Positions 1-7,047 of a stretch of DNA of 15,282 bases are shown one piece after another. The notes under the pieces are model-generated. The model did not search any database. It had not been told where the DNA came from and worked only from the letters and a program-made list of their open reading frames with translations. Every line of letters begins with the position of its first letter. Position 1 is the stretch's first letter. A program made the translations under genes and the position numbers. The stretch covers positions 1-15,282 of the forward strand of contig CAUBWJ010000042.1 of the NCBI GenBank assembly GCA_958439725.1, given 5' to 3'. Source of the DNA: an uncultured Muribaculaceae bacterium. GTDB taxonomy: Bacteria; Bacteroidota; Bacteroidia; Bacteroidales; Muribaculaceae.

Positions 1-1227
1 ATAACACTGCACATCGTTCACACTGCCTGATTTAAGTACAAGTACCCCTTCCAGGTCGGTTCCGCTCAAAAAACGCTTTACGGTTCCTTCCTGCCCGGCG
101 AGCGGAAAAAGATTCACGAAAACATTGTTCTCATTATGGTTTGAAGCCATCCATGCAAGAACATCGGCCAGAAAATATGCTGTAAGCCGGTTGTCACGTG
201 AGAGTCCGCTTCCGTCTCTTATATTGATATCCTTAGTGTCCACGCCCCGGTTTGTCCATATCTCCTTCTCAACCTCAAGAGCCTTTTCCCTCCCTCCGGG
301 AGCAATTGTATTCAACATCGCTTCCGCATAAAGATTGTCACTTCTATGCATCATGCTTCGTAGAATATCAATAATCTCAGGAGATTCATTGGTATATATT
401 TCCGTTTCCTCCCCTTCGGAAGTCTTACTTTTAATGCCCGTCACGGATATTCCCCTCTCATCAAGCGTTTCTTTAAGCTTTAAGCTGAAACTTGCCTGAG
501 GATCTGGATTTGAAGTTATTTCCGTTCTCCCTCGCTTTAAGACTCTCCCGGAAGCCACGATTTTATTGGCCACCCTATCTCTTTTTATGGAAAAGCTTCT
601 TTTGCTCCGAGTGAATTTAATTGTCCCTTGTGGTACGGGAGGATTAGTTTTAAGTGACGGAAATTTTATAGCCAATCTGTTGTCGGCGTAATTAAAAGCA
701 TGATATCCTGTGCCATAAGGACGAATAAGATCCGTATCTTTCCAACCTTTGGGCATCGGTTCTTCCATAGATGAAGAATGGTTAAACACAATATCTCCTT
801 TTATTGATTTTATACCCCAAGTCTCTATCTTGTCCGCTATACTGTCAATAAAGCCAGAGGTAGACGGGAAAAAAGCAGACTCAACAGTGGGATCCCCGCA
901 GGCATGGATAATTATATCACCATCAAGCACCCCATTGGCGACCTTGCCTTGTGTTGTAACTCTGGTTTTGAACTTGGTGGACGGATCAATACTGGAAAGA
1001 ACGGATGCGGCGGTTATAATTTTCATGACGCTTGCCGGCATAAGTGAAAGTTCGCCGTTAAGGTCGAGGACTACCTCGCCTGTTTTGAGGTCTTCAATAT
1101 AAATTGAAGTTTTATCAGTATCGAAATTGGCAGATTCCAGACGGTTTATATATTGACACGGGGCCGCAAAAGAGCAGCCAAAGCATAGGATAGATAAGTA
1201 TATTGTCTTGAGATGGTATTTTGACAT
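1..1227 (-). CDS. dacB: D-alanyl-D-alanine carboxypeptidase/endopeptidase, family S13 (PBP4/DacB-like), C-terminus outside window
   Basis: Reading the minus strand from an ATG at 1227 gives 409 open codons to the window edge, so the gene is partial at its C-terminus; family members are usually about 450-480 residues. The N-terminus is a signal peptide (hydrophobic residues about 8-20, likely cut near FAA at 20-22), placing the enzyme in the periplasm. All three penicillin-binding-protein motifs are visible: SVMK at 66-69 with the nucleophile Ser66, SDN at 296-298, and KSG at 399-401 in the KTG position. DGSGLSRDN at 338-346 is also typical of the family. The enzyme would cleave D-Ala-D-Ala ends and/or peptide cross-links of peptidoglycan. 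It is transcribed divergently from the tetR-fabG pair across a 214-base gap. The family call is secure; carboxypeptidase versus endopeptidase activity cannot be read from sequence. Confidence 0.93.
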   Translation of the reverse strand, partial: MSKYHLKTIYLSILCFGCSFAAPCQYINRLESANFDTDKTSIYIEDLKTGEVVLDLNGELSLMPASVMKIITAASVLSSIDPSTKFKTRVTTQGKVANGVLDGDIIIHACGDPTVESAFFPSTSGFIDSIADKIETWGIKSIKGDIVFNHSSSMEEPMPKGWKDTDLIRPYGTGYHAFNYADNRLAIKFPSLKTNPPVPQGTIKFTRSKRSFSIKRDRVANKIVASGRVLKRGRTEITSNPDPQASFSLKLKETLDERGISVTGIKSKTSEGEETEIYTNESPEIIDILRSMMHRSDNLYAEAMLNTIAPGGREKALEVEKEIWTNRGVDTKDINIRDGSGLSRDNRLTAYFLADVLAWMASNHNENNVFVNLFPLAGQEGTVKRFLSGTDLEGVLVLKSGSVNDVQCY

Positions 1228-1246
1228 GATAAATAAAAATTGAGTG

Positions 1247-1277
1247 CGAATTTAATGCCTCGCTCTGAATCCGCCAA
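1247..1277 (-). promoter_or_regulatory. Candidate Bacteroidota-type promoter for the S13 peptidase gene
   Basis: On the minus strand TAAATTCG (1254 down to 1247) resembles the -7 element TAnnTTTG with one mismatch. TTGG (1277 down to 1274) lies exactly 19 bases upstream, where the -33 TTTG is expected. The start codon follows about 20 bases downstream. The match is imperfect, so this is a candidate only. Confidence 0.4.
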
Positions 1278-1369
1278 CCCAATAAATATTAAAACAGCTA
1301 AGATGCATCACTAATGCTCCCGATAAGAAACACTGTGTAAAATCTTTTCATAACCCCCATTTCTTAAAA

Positions 1370-1403
1370 TCTGTCCATTTTAGCAATATTTTTAGTAACT
1401 TCG
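1370..1403 (+). promoter_or_regulatory. Weak candidate promoter for the tetR-fabG pair
   Basis: TAACTTCG at 1396-1403 resembles the phylum -7 element TAnnTTTG with one mismatch. A poor -33 candidate (TCTG, 1370-1373) is 22 bases away, longer than the preferred 19-21. The start codon at 1442 would leave a leader of about 30 bases, which contains the 8-base palindrome TCCCGGGA at 1417-1424. That palindrome is a conceivable but unproven operator. Confidence 0.3.
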
Positions 1404-1441
1404 CGCCCGAAACATTTCCCGGGACTTCCGGAGCAACTACT

Positions 1442-2047
1442 ATGGTAAGTAAAACCCGCGACAAATTAATCGAAGTTGCCAGACAGCTTTTCGTTTATAA
1501 AGGTGTGGAAAATACCACTATGAACGATATAGCGGCCGCCTCCGACAAAGGGCGCCGCACAATCTATACCTACTTCAAAAACAAGAAGGAGATTTTGAAC
1601 GCCGTGGTAGAGAAACAAAGCGACGCTATAATCAGTCGCCTGCAGGAAATAGTGGTATCCGATTTAGACCCGGAAGAAAAGCTTCGCGTATATCTCCGTT
1701 TAAGGTTCAAGATATTCAATCAATCCATCCCCCGGGTAGAGAGCAAAGCTCACATGCTGTTTACACGCGACCACCGGAGGAACATCCGTATAAACCAGCT
1801 TGCCCTGATTAAAGAACGGGCCCTCTTCTCTTCCATGTTGCAGCAAGGAGTCAAGGTTGGGGCCTTCGATCCATCTCAGGCCGAGAAACTCCCCTGGTTG
1901 CATGCGCTTGCATTTCAGGCCTCTGACTATCTTCAGACCAATGGTTCCTTTGAGTCCTTAGGAGAGAATCCCGATGTAATATGTGAAAATATGATTGATT
2001 TTATCATAACCGGATTAAGAGTAAAAAGAAAACCATCTAACGATTAA
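1442..2047 (+). CDS. TetR/AcrR-family transcriptional regulator
   Basis: This 201-residue protein has the length and architecture of TetR-family repressors. Residues about 5-52 form the N-terminal helix-turn-helix domain, with the typical run IAAASDKGRRTIYTYF around 31-46 followed by KNKKEIL. The remaining helices form a variable ligand-binding and dimerisation domain, so the effector cannot be predicted. The ATG at 1442 is the natural start because the domain begins right after it. The stop is 10 bases before fabG, so the two are almost certainly co-transcribed. That context suggests, without proving, a regulator of fatty-acid or envelope lipid synthesis responding to an acyl ligand, and possibly repressing itself. 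It could also act on the divergent S13 peptidase gene across the shared 214-base region. Confidence 0.9.
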   Translation: MVSKTRDKLIEVARQLFVYKGVENTTMNDIAAASDKGRRTIYTYFKNKKEILNAVVEKQSDAIISRLQEIVVSDLDPEEKLRVYLRLRFKIFNQSIPRVESKAHMLFTRDHRRNIRINQLALIKERALFSSMLQQGVKVGAFDPSQAEKLPWLHALAFQASDYLQTNGSFESLGENPDVICENMIDFIITGLRVKRKPSND

Positions 2048-2057
2048 ACTTAATAAT

Positions 2058-2804
2058 ATGAAGTTACTTGAAGGAAAAACCGCCCTTATCACAGGTGCGG
2101 CCCGCGGTATCGGAAAAGCCCTGGCTCTCAAATTCGCCTCTGAAGGAGCCAATGTGGCATTTACCGACCTTGTCATTGATGAAAATGGCAAAGAAACCGA
2201 AAAAGAGATTGAAGCTTTCGGCGTTAAAGCCAAGGGATACGCTTCTAATGCCGCTGATTTCAATCAGACAAAAGAAGTCGTTGCAAAAGTGAAGGAAGAC
2301 TTCGGATCGATAGACATTCTTGTAAATAATGCCGGTATCACAAAGGACGGCCTCATGATGAGAATGACCGAGCAGCAGTGGGATGCCGTTATAAACGTCA
2401 ATCTCAAGAGCGCTTTCAATTTCATCAATGCCGTCCTCCCCATCATGCTTCGCCAGCGTTCCGGCAGCATAATAAATATGGCATCTGTGGTTGGCGTGCA
2501 TGGAAACGCAGGTCAGTCCAATTACGCCGCATCCAAAGCCGGCCTTATCGCGTTGGCCAAGAGTATAGCTCAGGAAGTTGGCTCACGTGGAATCCGAGCC
2601 AATGCTATCGCACCCGGTTTCATTGAGACTGCAATGACTGCCGCTCTCCCTGAAGAAGTTCGTGAAGAATGGACTAAGAAAATACCTCTTCGCCGTGGAG
2701 GCAAAGTTGAGGATATTGCCAATGTAACGACTTTCCTTGCCAGCGATATGTCAAGCTACGTGACCGGACAGGTTATTCAGGTTGACGGTGGCATGAATAT
2801 GTGA
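2058..2804 (+). CDS. fabG: 3-oxoacyl-[acyl-carrier-protein] reductase FabG
   Basis: FabG performs the NADPH-dependent reduction of 3-oxoacyl-ACP to 3-hydroxyacyl-ACP in type II fatty-acid elongation, in the cytoplasm. The 248-residue protein is a classical short-chain dehydrogenase of the usual length. It shows the cofactor-binding TGAARGIG at 12-19, NNAG at 90-93, and the catalytic set Asn115, Ser143, Tyr156 and Lys160 (YAASK). It also has the PG segment at 186-187 and a C-terminal VDGGMNM close to that of well-known FabG proteins. Many short-chain dehydrogenases look alike, but the overall sequence is strongly FabG-like. It is the second gene of a pair with the upstream TetR regulator and is followed by a strong hairpin terminator. 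No other fatty-acid synthesis gene is adjacent, unlike the fabD-fabG-acpP clusters of many bacteria. Confidence 0.93.
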   Translation: MKLLEGKTALITGAARGIGKALALKFASEGANVAFTDLVIDENGKETEKEIEAFGVKAKGYASNAADFNQTKEVVAKVKEDFGSIDILVNNAGITKDGLMMRMTEQQWDAVINVNLKSAFNFINAVLPIMLRQRSGSIINMASVVGVHGNAGQSNYAASKAGLIALAKSIAQEVGSRGIRANAIAPGFIETAMTAALPEEVREEWTKKIPLRRGGKVEDIANVTTFLASDMSSYVTGQVIQVDGGMNM

Positions 2805-2843
2805 TTCTGACTTTTCGAGAAGCATTACACGCTACATTATCAC

Positions 2844-2887
2844 TGGAACCGGGCTGAATTTCACTATCAGCCCGGTTCCAATATTTT
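2844..2887 (+). terminator. Hairpin terminator after fabG
   Basis: A perfect 14-base-pair inverted repeat, TGGAACCGGGCTGA (2844-2857) with TCAGCCCGGTTCCA (2867-2880), encloses a 9-base loop. A short T-rich tail (ATATTTT) follows. The stem is GC-rich and lies 39 bases after the fabG stop, as expected for an intrinsic terminator of the tetR-fabG transcript. Confidence 0.88.
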
Positions 2888-2976
2888 AAATTCAATCTCA
2901 TCTCAAACACACTTCACTGCGCACCATCCTCTTATCTTAAAAATGTTAAACGGCGAATGGTATGTTCAACAGAGCT

Positions 2977-3007
2977 TTTGCTCTTTGCGAAAAAAGGCGT
3001 ATCTTTG
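2977..3007 (+). promoter_or_regulatory. Bacteroidota-type sigma promoter driving the DUF4290-rimM-proS-HU unit
   Basis: TTTG at 2977-2980 and TATCTTTG at 3000-3007 match the -33 and -7 consensus of the primary sigma factor of this phylum exactly, with the preferred 19-base spacing. Transcription should begin near 3013, leaving only about 10 bases before the ATG at 3023, a nearly leaderless start. This is the best promoter in the window. Confidence 0.82.
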
Positions 3008-3022
3008 AAAAAAATATAGGAT

Positions 3023-3610
3023 ATGCTCACATATAATACCCGTCAAAAGCCATTGACGCTTTCTGCATACGGCCGAAATATTCAAAGGATGGTTGACTAC
3101 TGTCTTACCATTGAGGACCGCGAGGAAAGAAATGCTTGTGCGCGCGAAATAATCTCTACGATGGCCACCCTGATTCCCGAAATCAAAAAAGAAGAGGGAT
3201 ACGAGCGTCGTCTGTGGGACCATCTTGCCATAATGTCAGATTTCCAGCTGGATATTGACTGGCCTTATGAGGTTATCCGGCCTGACAACCTCCAGTCCGC
3301 ACCTGATCCGGTAGGATATGGCAAGAACATGATACGTTACAGGCATTATGGCGCTGTGCTCCCCCGCCTAATCGAGACCGCTTCATCGATGGAAGATGGA
3401 GAAGAACGACTCGAATTGGTAAAACTCATAGCCAACCAGATGAAAAAGTCGCTCCTGGCTCTCAATAATGACGTGGAGGATGCAAAAGTTTTTGCTGATC
3501 TGGCGGAAATGTCGCATGGCTCGATTCTTATTGACGCCGCCTCGATGCCGCTTCGGGAATATAAGATAGCACCACAACCCTCCGGAAAGAAAAAAAAGAA
3601 AAAGAAATAG
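3023..3610 (+). CDS. DUF4290 family protein of unknown function
   Basis: I recognise this 195-residue protein as the DUF4290 family, a conserved soluble protein of Bacteroidota with no assigned biochemical role. It has no signal peptide or membrane segment and appears mostly helical. The first third contains YNTRQKPLTLSAYGRNIQRM at 4-23, a run I associate with the family. The protein ends in seven consecutive lysines (189-195), encoded by an A-rich tract at 3587-3607. Such a basic tail would suit contact with RNA, ribosomes or an acidic partner, but this is inference. It opens a seven-gene unit from a strong promoter, and rimM starts 38 bases downstream. From memory, relatives usually carry murA (UDP-GlcNAc enolpyruvyl transferase) between this gene and rimM; here it is absent. 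Confidence 0.85.
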   Translation: MLTYNTRQKPLTLSAYGRNIQRMVDYCLTIEDREERNACAREIISTMATLIPEIKKEEGYERRLWDHLAIMSDFQLDIDWPYEVIRPDNLQSAPDPVGYGKNMIRYRHYGAVLPRLIETASSMEDGEERLELVKLIANQMKKSLLALNNDVEDAKVFADLAEMSHGSILIDAASMPLREYKIAPQPSGKKKKKKK

Positions 3611-3648
3611 TTTCTCATACATCAATCCTCCCGCTGTCAGAATTTAAG

Positions 3649-4194
3649 ATGATTAGTTCGGATGAAATAAAAGAAATCGGCACGTTTGTTAAACCTCATG
3701 GTATCAAAGGTGAAATCAGTGCGCAAATTGATTACGATATCGATTTGCAGAAACTTAAATGCCTAATTATTGACATTGACGGTATATACGTGCCTTTTTA
3801 TGTGAAATGTGTCCGTCCTAAGTCCAGCCATTCCGTTCTCGTCACTCTGGAAGATGTGAATTCCGACATTGAGGCTAAGGATTTCTCCGGAAAGTCTGTT
3901 TTCGCGCTTATGGAAGATTTTCAGCGCCAGAATCCCGAAGATGATAATGAAGACGAACTCGGAATTTATCTTTCAGATTTGATTGGGTTCACCCTTAAAG
4001 ACCAATCCGGAGAAATACTTGGCAGCGTGGTTGATTTTGATGACTCAACGGCTAATCTGCTTCTGAAAATTCAACCCGTAAGAAGCGAGGATAAAGAGTT
4101 CTACCTCCCTGCCGCCGATGACTTAATAACAGAAGTAGACACCACCGACAAGATTCTGACCATGGATATTCCTGATGGCATCCTGTCGCTTTGA
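3649..4194 (+). CDS. rimM: Ribosome maturation factor RimM
   Basis: RimM binds ribosomal protein S19 and helps mature the 3' domain of 16S rRNA in the 30S subunit. The 181-residue length is normal. The N-terminal RimM barrel carries the signature VKPHGIKGE at 14-22. The C-terminal half (about 104-181) is a PRC-barrel with the expected pattern, including EILGSVVDF and the YLPAADDLITEVD region near the usual IPxVxxFI-x-D motif, ending with IPDGILSL in the place of the usual PEGLL. An acidic linker (about 90-103) joins the domains. It is the second gene of the unit, 38 bases after DUF4290 and 31 bases before the acidic hypothetical gene. In many other phyla rimM sits beside trmD, rpsP and rplS, which are not here. 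Confidence 0.93.
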   Translation: MISSDEIKEIGTFVKPHGIKGEISAQIDYDIDLQKLKCLIIDIDGIYVPFYVKCVRPKSSHSVLVTLEDVNSDIEAKDFSGKSVFALMEDFQRQNPEDDNEDELGIYLSDLIGFTLKDQSGEILGSVVDFDDSTANLLLKIQPVRSEDKEFYLPAADDLITEVDTTDKILTMDIPDGILSL

Positions 4195-4225
4195 AAAAAT
4201 ATAGCTTTATATCCAATTACGCATT

Positions 4226-4528
4226 ATGAAAGAATTTGATGAAAACGAAGCTATAAAGACTATGCGCGCCTCGCTTCCTGAGGGCAAAGCTCAAGGATAT
4301 AGCGATGACGATTTGCTGAATCTCGTTGATATAATCTGGGATTATTATGAGATAAACGGTCTTCTTGAAATTGACCTGGATGAAGACGAAACTGAAGTAT
4401 CGGTTACCGACATTGTCGATTATGCCAACAGAATGATTCGTAAGGACAAGGGGGCAAATATCGCGCCCGAGGACATCCCTGTTCTTGTAGAGGCCGAACT
4501 TGATTATGAAAACTCTCTCTTGGATTAA
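4226..4528 (+). CDS. Conserved-looking acidic hypothetical protein, 100 residues
   Basis: I do not recognise a named domain. The ORF encodes 100 residues, of which about 28 are Asp or Glu and only about 8 Lys or Arg, so it is strongly acidic and probably cytoplasmic. There is no signal peptide, membrane segment or cysteine. Residues about 1-45 look helical with aromatic residues (IWDYYEINGL at 37-46). A strongly acidic turn (LDEDETE, 51-57) and a second helical part (about 59-75) follow. It lies 31 bases after rimM and 36 bases before the OmpA-like gene, on the same strand and in register with an operon. Even spacing and ordinary base composition argue for a real gene. It may be a small adaptor or partner of a basic protein such as its neighbours' lysine-rich tail, which is speculation. 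Confidence 0.75.
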   Translation: MKEFDENEAIKTMRASLPEGKAQGYSDDDLLNLVDIIWDYYEINGLLEIDLDEDETEVSVTDIVDYANRMIRKDKGANIAPEDIPVLVEAELDYENSLLD

Positions 4529-4564
4529 TCGTTAAATTTGGAAGCCATAGCCACCACGCGACAT

Positions 4565-5218
4565 ATGAACAGAGCCATAATCATAGCGATATGCATGCTG
4601 ATCGGAACGATGTTTTCGGTCCCCATCTCTGTCGCGCAAGAGCATGAAGCATACTCACACTATGATGAAGCTACGTTCATGGATATGGATTTTGAGCCAA
4701 ACATTGCCACTCCGGAAGTCCCCCGCGAAAATCATCTTCTCATTACACGCTATGTGAAGAAGATAGCCAATTCTCTGAAATCCCGTTATACGGTTGATTT
4801 AATGAGGGAAGGAGAAGTCATGGTAATAACAATTCCTACCGACGAGCTGTTTCTGCCCAATGACACATTGCTTTATTCTACTTCCGGCCCTCTTCTCGCA
4901 GGCCTTGAAAAAATATTGGCCGACCCATACATGTGGAAACTTGTGATCGCTTTGCATACTGATGACACTGGTTCCGAGTATTACCGGGAATTCCTTTCAA
5001 GAAATCGTTTAAATTCCGTATATGATTGGCTTATGGATAGAATGGATGCCGGGCATTTGCCGGAAGATTTAATTGTTATCCCCTTCTCCATGGCATCTTC
5101 GGAACCCGTTTTGCCAAACGACACAAGAAAAAACCGATCCAAGAACCGGCGACTTGAACTCTATTTCGTCCCCGGGCCCGAAATGATTGAAAAAGCCTCG
5201 CGTCACGCCCTTTTCTGA
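4565..5218 (+). CDS. Small periplasmic OmpA-like peptidoglycan-binding protein
   Basis: The frame is open from a TTG at 4538, but the ATG at 4565 gives a clean signal peptide (hydrophobic residues 4-23, likely cleavage after SVA at 22-24), so I choose 4565 and a 217-residue product. No lipobox is seen, so it is probably a soluble periplasmic protein. After about 55 acidic residues comes an OmpA C-terminal domain (about 60-201): HTDDTG at 131-136, LSRNR at 144-148, NDTRKNRSKNRRLEL at 185-199. Asp133 and Arg148 have the same 15-residue spacing as the pair that binds diaminopimelate in Acinetobacter OmpA. There is no beta-barrel region. It should bind peptidoglycan non-covalently. It sits between the acidic hypothetical gene and proS (43-base gap), so it is probably co-transcribed with translation genes. 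Confidence 0.82.
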   Translation: MNRAIIIAICMLIGTMFSVPISVAQEHEAYSHYDEATFMDMDFEPNIATPEVPRENHLLITRYVKKIANSLKSRYTVDLMREGEVMVITIPTDELFLPNDTLLYSTSGPLLAGLEKILADPYMWKLVIALHTDDTGSEYYREFLSRNRLNSVYDWLMDRMDAGHLPEDLIVIPFSMASSEPVLPNDTRKNRSKNRRLELYFVPGPEMIEKASRHALF

Positions 5219-5261
5219 ATAATATAATAAATCAAATATAATAATCATATCATAACTAAAA

Positions 5262-6743
5262 ATGGCAAAGGAACTTAAAGACCTTACGAAACGTGCCGAC
5301 AATTATTCTCAATGGTACAATGACCTCGTGGTTAAAGCCGATCTTGCCGAGCAGTCGGCAGTCAGAGGTTGTATGGTAATTAAACCCTATGGATATGCAA
5401 TCTGGGAAAAGATGCAGCAGCAGCTTGACCGTATGTTTAAAGAGACCGGCGTGCAGAATGCTTATTTCCCGCTCTTTATTCCTAAATCATTTTTATGTCG
5501 CGAAGCCGAACACGTTGAAGGCTTTGCAAAAGAGTGTGCCGTCGTTACCCACTATCGTCTTAAAAATGACCCGAATGGAAATGGTGTAATTGTAGACCCC
5601 GATGCAAAACTTGAAGAAGAGCTTATAGTCCGGCCTACATCTGAAACCATTATTTGGGGTACATATAAAAACTGGATTCACAGTTATCGTGACCTTCCGT
5701 TGCTTTGTAATCAGTGGGCAAATGTGGTCCGTTGGGAGATGCGCACCAGAATGTTCTTACGAACAGCCGAATTCCTCTGGCAGGAAGGCCATTGTGCGCA
5801 CGCTACGGCCGAGGAGTCTGAACAGCGCACAGTCCAGATGATAAATCTCTATGCTGATTTTGCCGAGAAATACATGGCAATGCCTGTAATAAAGGGTGTC
5901 AAATCAGCAAACGAAAGATTTGCAGGTGCTCTTAACACATACACTATCGAGGCTATGATGCAGGATGGTAAAGCCCTCCAGTCCGGCACCTCCCATAATC
6001 TCGGCCAGAATTTCGCAAAGGCCTTTGATGTTACATTTGTCAACAAGGACAATCAGCCTGAATATGTCTGGGCTAACTCATGGGGTGTCTCCACTCGTCT
6101 GATGGGCGCCCTCATAATGACTCATTCCGACGATAACGGTCTTGTGCTTCCCCCTCACCTCGCTCCTATCCAGGTGGTCATAGTCCCTATCTATAAGAAT
6201 TCCGAGCAGCTTGCTGAAATCAGCAAAGCTGTAGATCCCATAGTAACCAAACTTCAGGCAGGCGGCATCAGCGTGAAATACGATGATGCGGAAAACCGTC
6301 GTCCCGGATTCAAATTTGCCGATTATGAGCTCAAAGGTGTCCCCGTAAGGCTCGCTATCGGCCCGCGTGACATCCAGAACAACACAGTGGAGGTAATGCG
6401 TCGTGACACTCTCGAGAAATCCGAACATCATCTCGACACAATAGCCGAATACATTCCCGAACTCCTTGAAGAAATCCAAAGCAATATATACCGTAAGGCA
6501 TTGACCTTCCGCGACTCAATGACCCGCACTGTAGACACCTACGAGGAATTTAAGGAAGAGATTGAAAAAGGTGGTTTCATACTCGCTCATTGGGATGGTA
6601 CCCCCGAGACAGAGGAGAAAATCAAAGAAGAGACAAAGGCTACTATCCGCTGTATTCCATTGGATGGCGATAAGACACCGGGCAAATGTATGGTCACTGG
6701 CAAGCCGTCGGCTCAGCGTGTGATTTTCGCCCGCAACTATTAA
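5262..6743 (+). CDS. proS: Prolyl-tRNA synthetase, archaeal/eukaryotic-type
   Basis: ProRS activates proline with ATP and charges tRNA-Pro in the cytoplasm. The 493-residue protein is the short class II form without the editing insertion of E. coli-type ProRS. The catalytic core shows RPTSE at 124-128, motif 2 around RTRMFLRTAEFLWQEGH (161-177), and motif 3 around GVSTRLMGALIMTHSDDNGL (275-294). An anticodon-binding domain follows (about 302-400), then the ProRS-specific C-terminal domain ending in VIFARNY. In forms such as Thermus thermophilus this last domain holds a four-cysteine zinc site. Here only Cys464 and Cys476 remain, so the site is probably degenerate. The gene is preceded by an AT-rich 43-base gap without a recognisable promoter and is likely part of the DUF4290 transcript. 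No T-box-like leader is visible. Confidence 0.95.
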   Translation: MAKELKDLTKRADNYSQWYNDLVVKADLAEQSAVRGCMVIKPYGYAIWEKMQQQLDRMFKETGVQNAYFPLFIPKSFLCREAEHVEGFAKECAVVTHYRLKNDPNGNGVIVDPDAKLEEELIVRPTSETIIWGTYKNWIHSYRDLPLLCNQWANVVRWEMRTRMFLRTAEFLWQEGHCAHATAEESEQRTVQMINLYADFAEKYMAMPVIKGVKSANERFAGALNTYTIEAMMQDGKALQSGTSHNLGQNFAKAFDVTFVNKDNQPEYVWANSWGVSTRLMGALIMTHSDDNGLVLPPHLAPIQVVIVPIYKNSEQLAEISKAVDPIVTKLQAGGISVKYDDAENRRPGFKFADYELKGVPVRLAIGPRDIQNNTVEVMRRDTLEKSEHHLDTIAEYIPELLEEIQSNIYRKALTFRDSMTRTVDTYEEFKEEIEKGGFILAHWDGTPETEEKIKEETKATIRCIPLDGDKTPGKCMVTGKPSAQRVIFARNY

Positions 6744-6774
6744 TATCACTCCTTAAAAACTTATCTCCGATATA

Positions 6775-7047
6775 ATGACTCAGGATGAACTGATAAACCT
6801 TCTCGCCGAGAAAGAGGGCGTATCCCCTTCTGTAACGGGCCTCATGGTTAAAACCGTTGCTGAATGTATCGCCGACAATTGTCGGCGCATGGATGCCGTG
6901 GCGATTCCCGGTTTCGGAACTTTCCAACCACAGAAATCTGATGAACGTATAGTGGTGGACAAGTCCGGCGCCAGAACTCTACTTCCGCCCGAAATATCTT
7001 TGCTATTCCGTTCCAGTGTGTTACTCCGTAAAAAACTTTTGGGATGA
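6775..7047 (+). CDS. Short HU/IHF-like DNA-binding protein
   Basis: This 90-residue protein has the HU/IHF fold pattern: two N-terminal helices (about 3-38), the beta turn PGFGTF at 45-50, an arm region, and a C-terminal helix LFRSSVLLRKKLLG at 77-90. The proline-containing arm tip found in classical HU (RNPxTG) is replaced by VVDKSGARTLLPP, so intercalation and DNA bending may differ from standard HU. It is unlikely to be the main nucleoid HU. It starts 31 bases after proS, and its TGA overlaps the ATG of the next gene by four bases (7044-7047). Translational coupling and a fixed stoichiometry with the larger HU-like protein are therefore likely, and a heterodimer of the two is a reasonable hypothesis. 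Confidence 0.85.
   Translation: MTQDELINLLAEKEGVSPSVTGLMVKTVAECIADNCRRMDAVAIPGFGTFQPQKSDERIVVDKSGARTLLPPEISLLFRSSVLLRKKLLG

Noticed and set aside
749..1102. Plus-strand ORF of 117 codons within the first gene
   Set aside because: It is a shadow of the minus-strand S13 peptidase, which shows all catalytic motifs.
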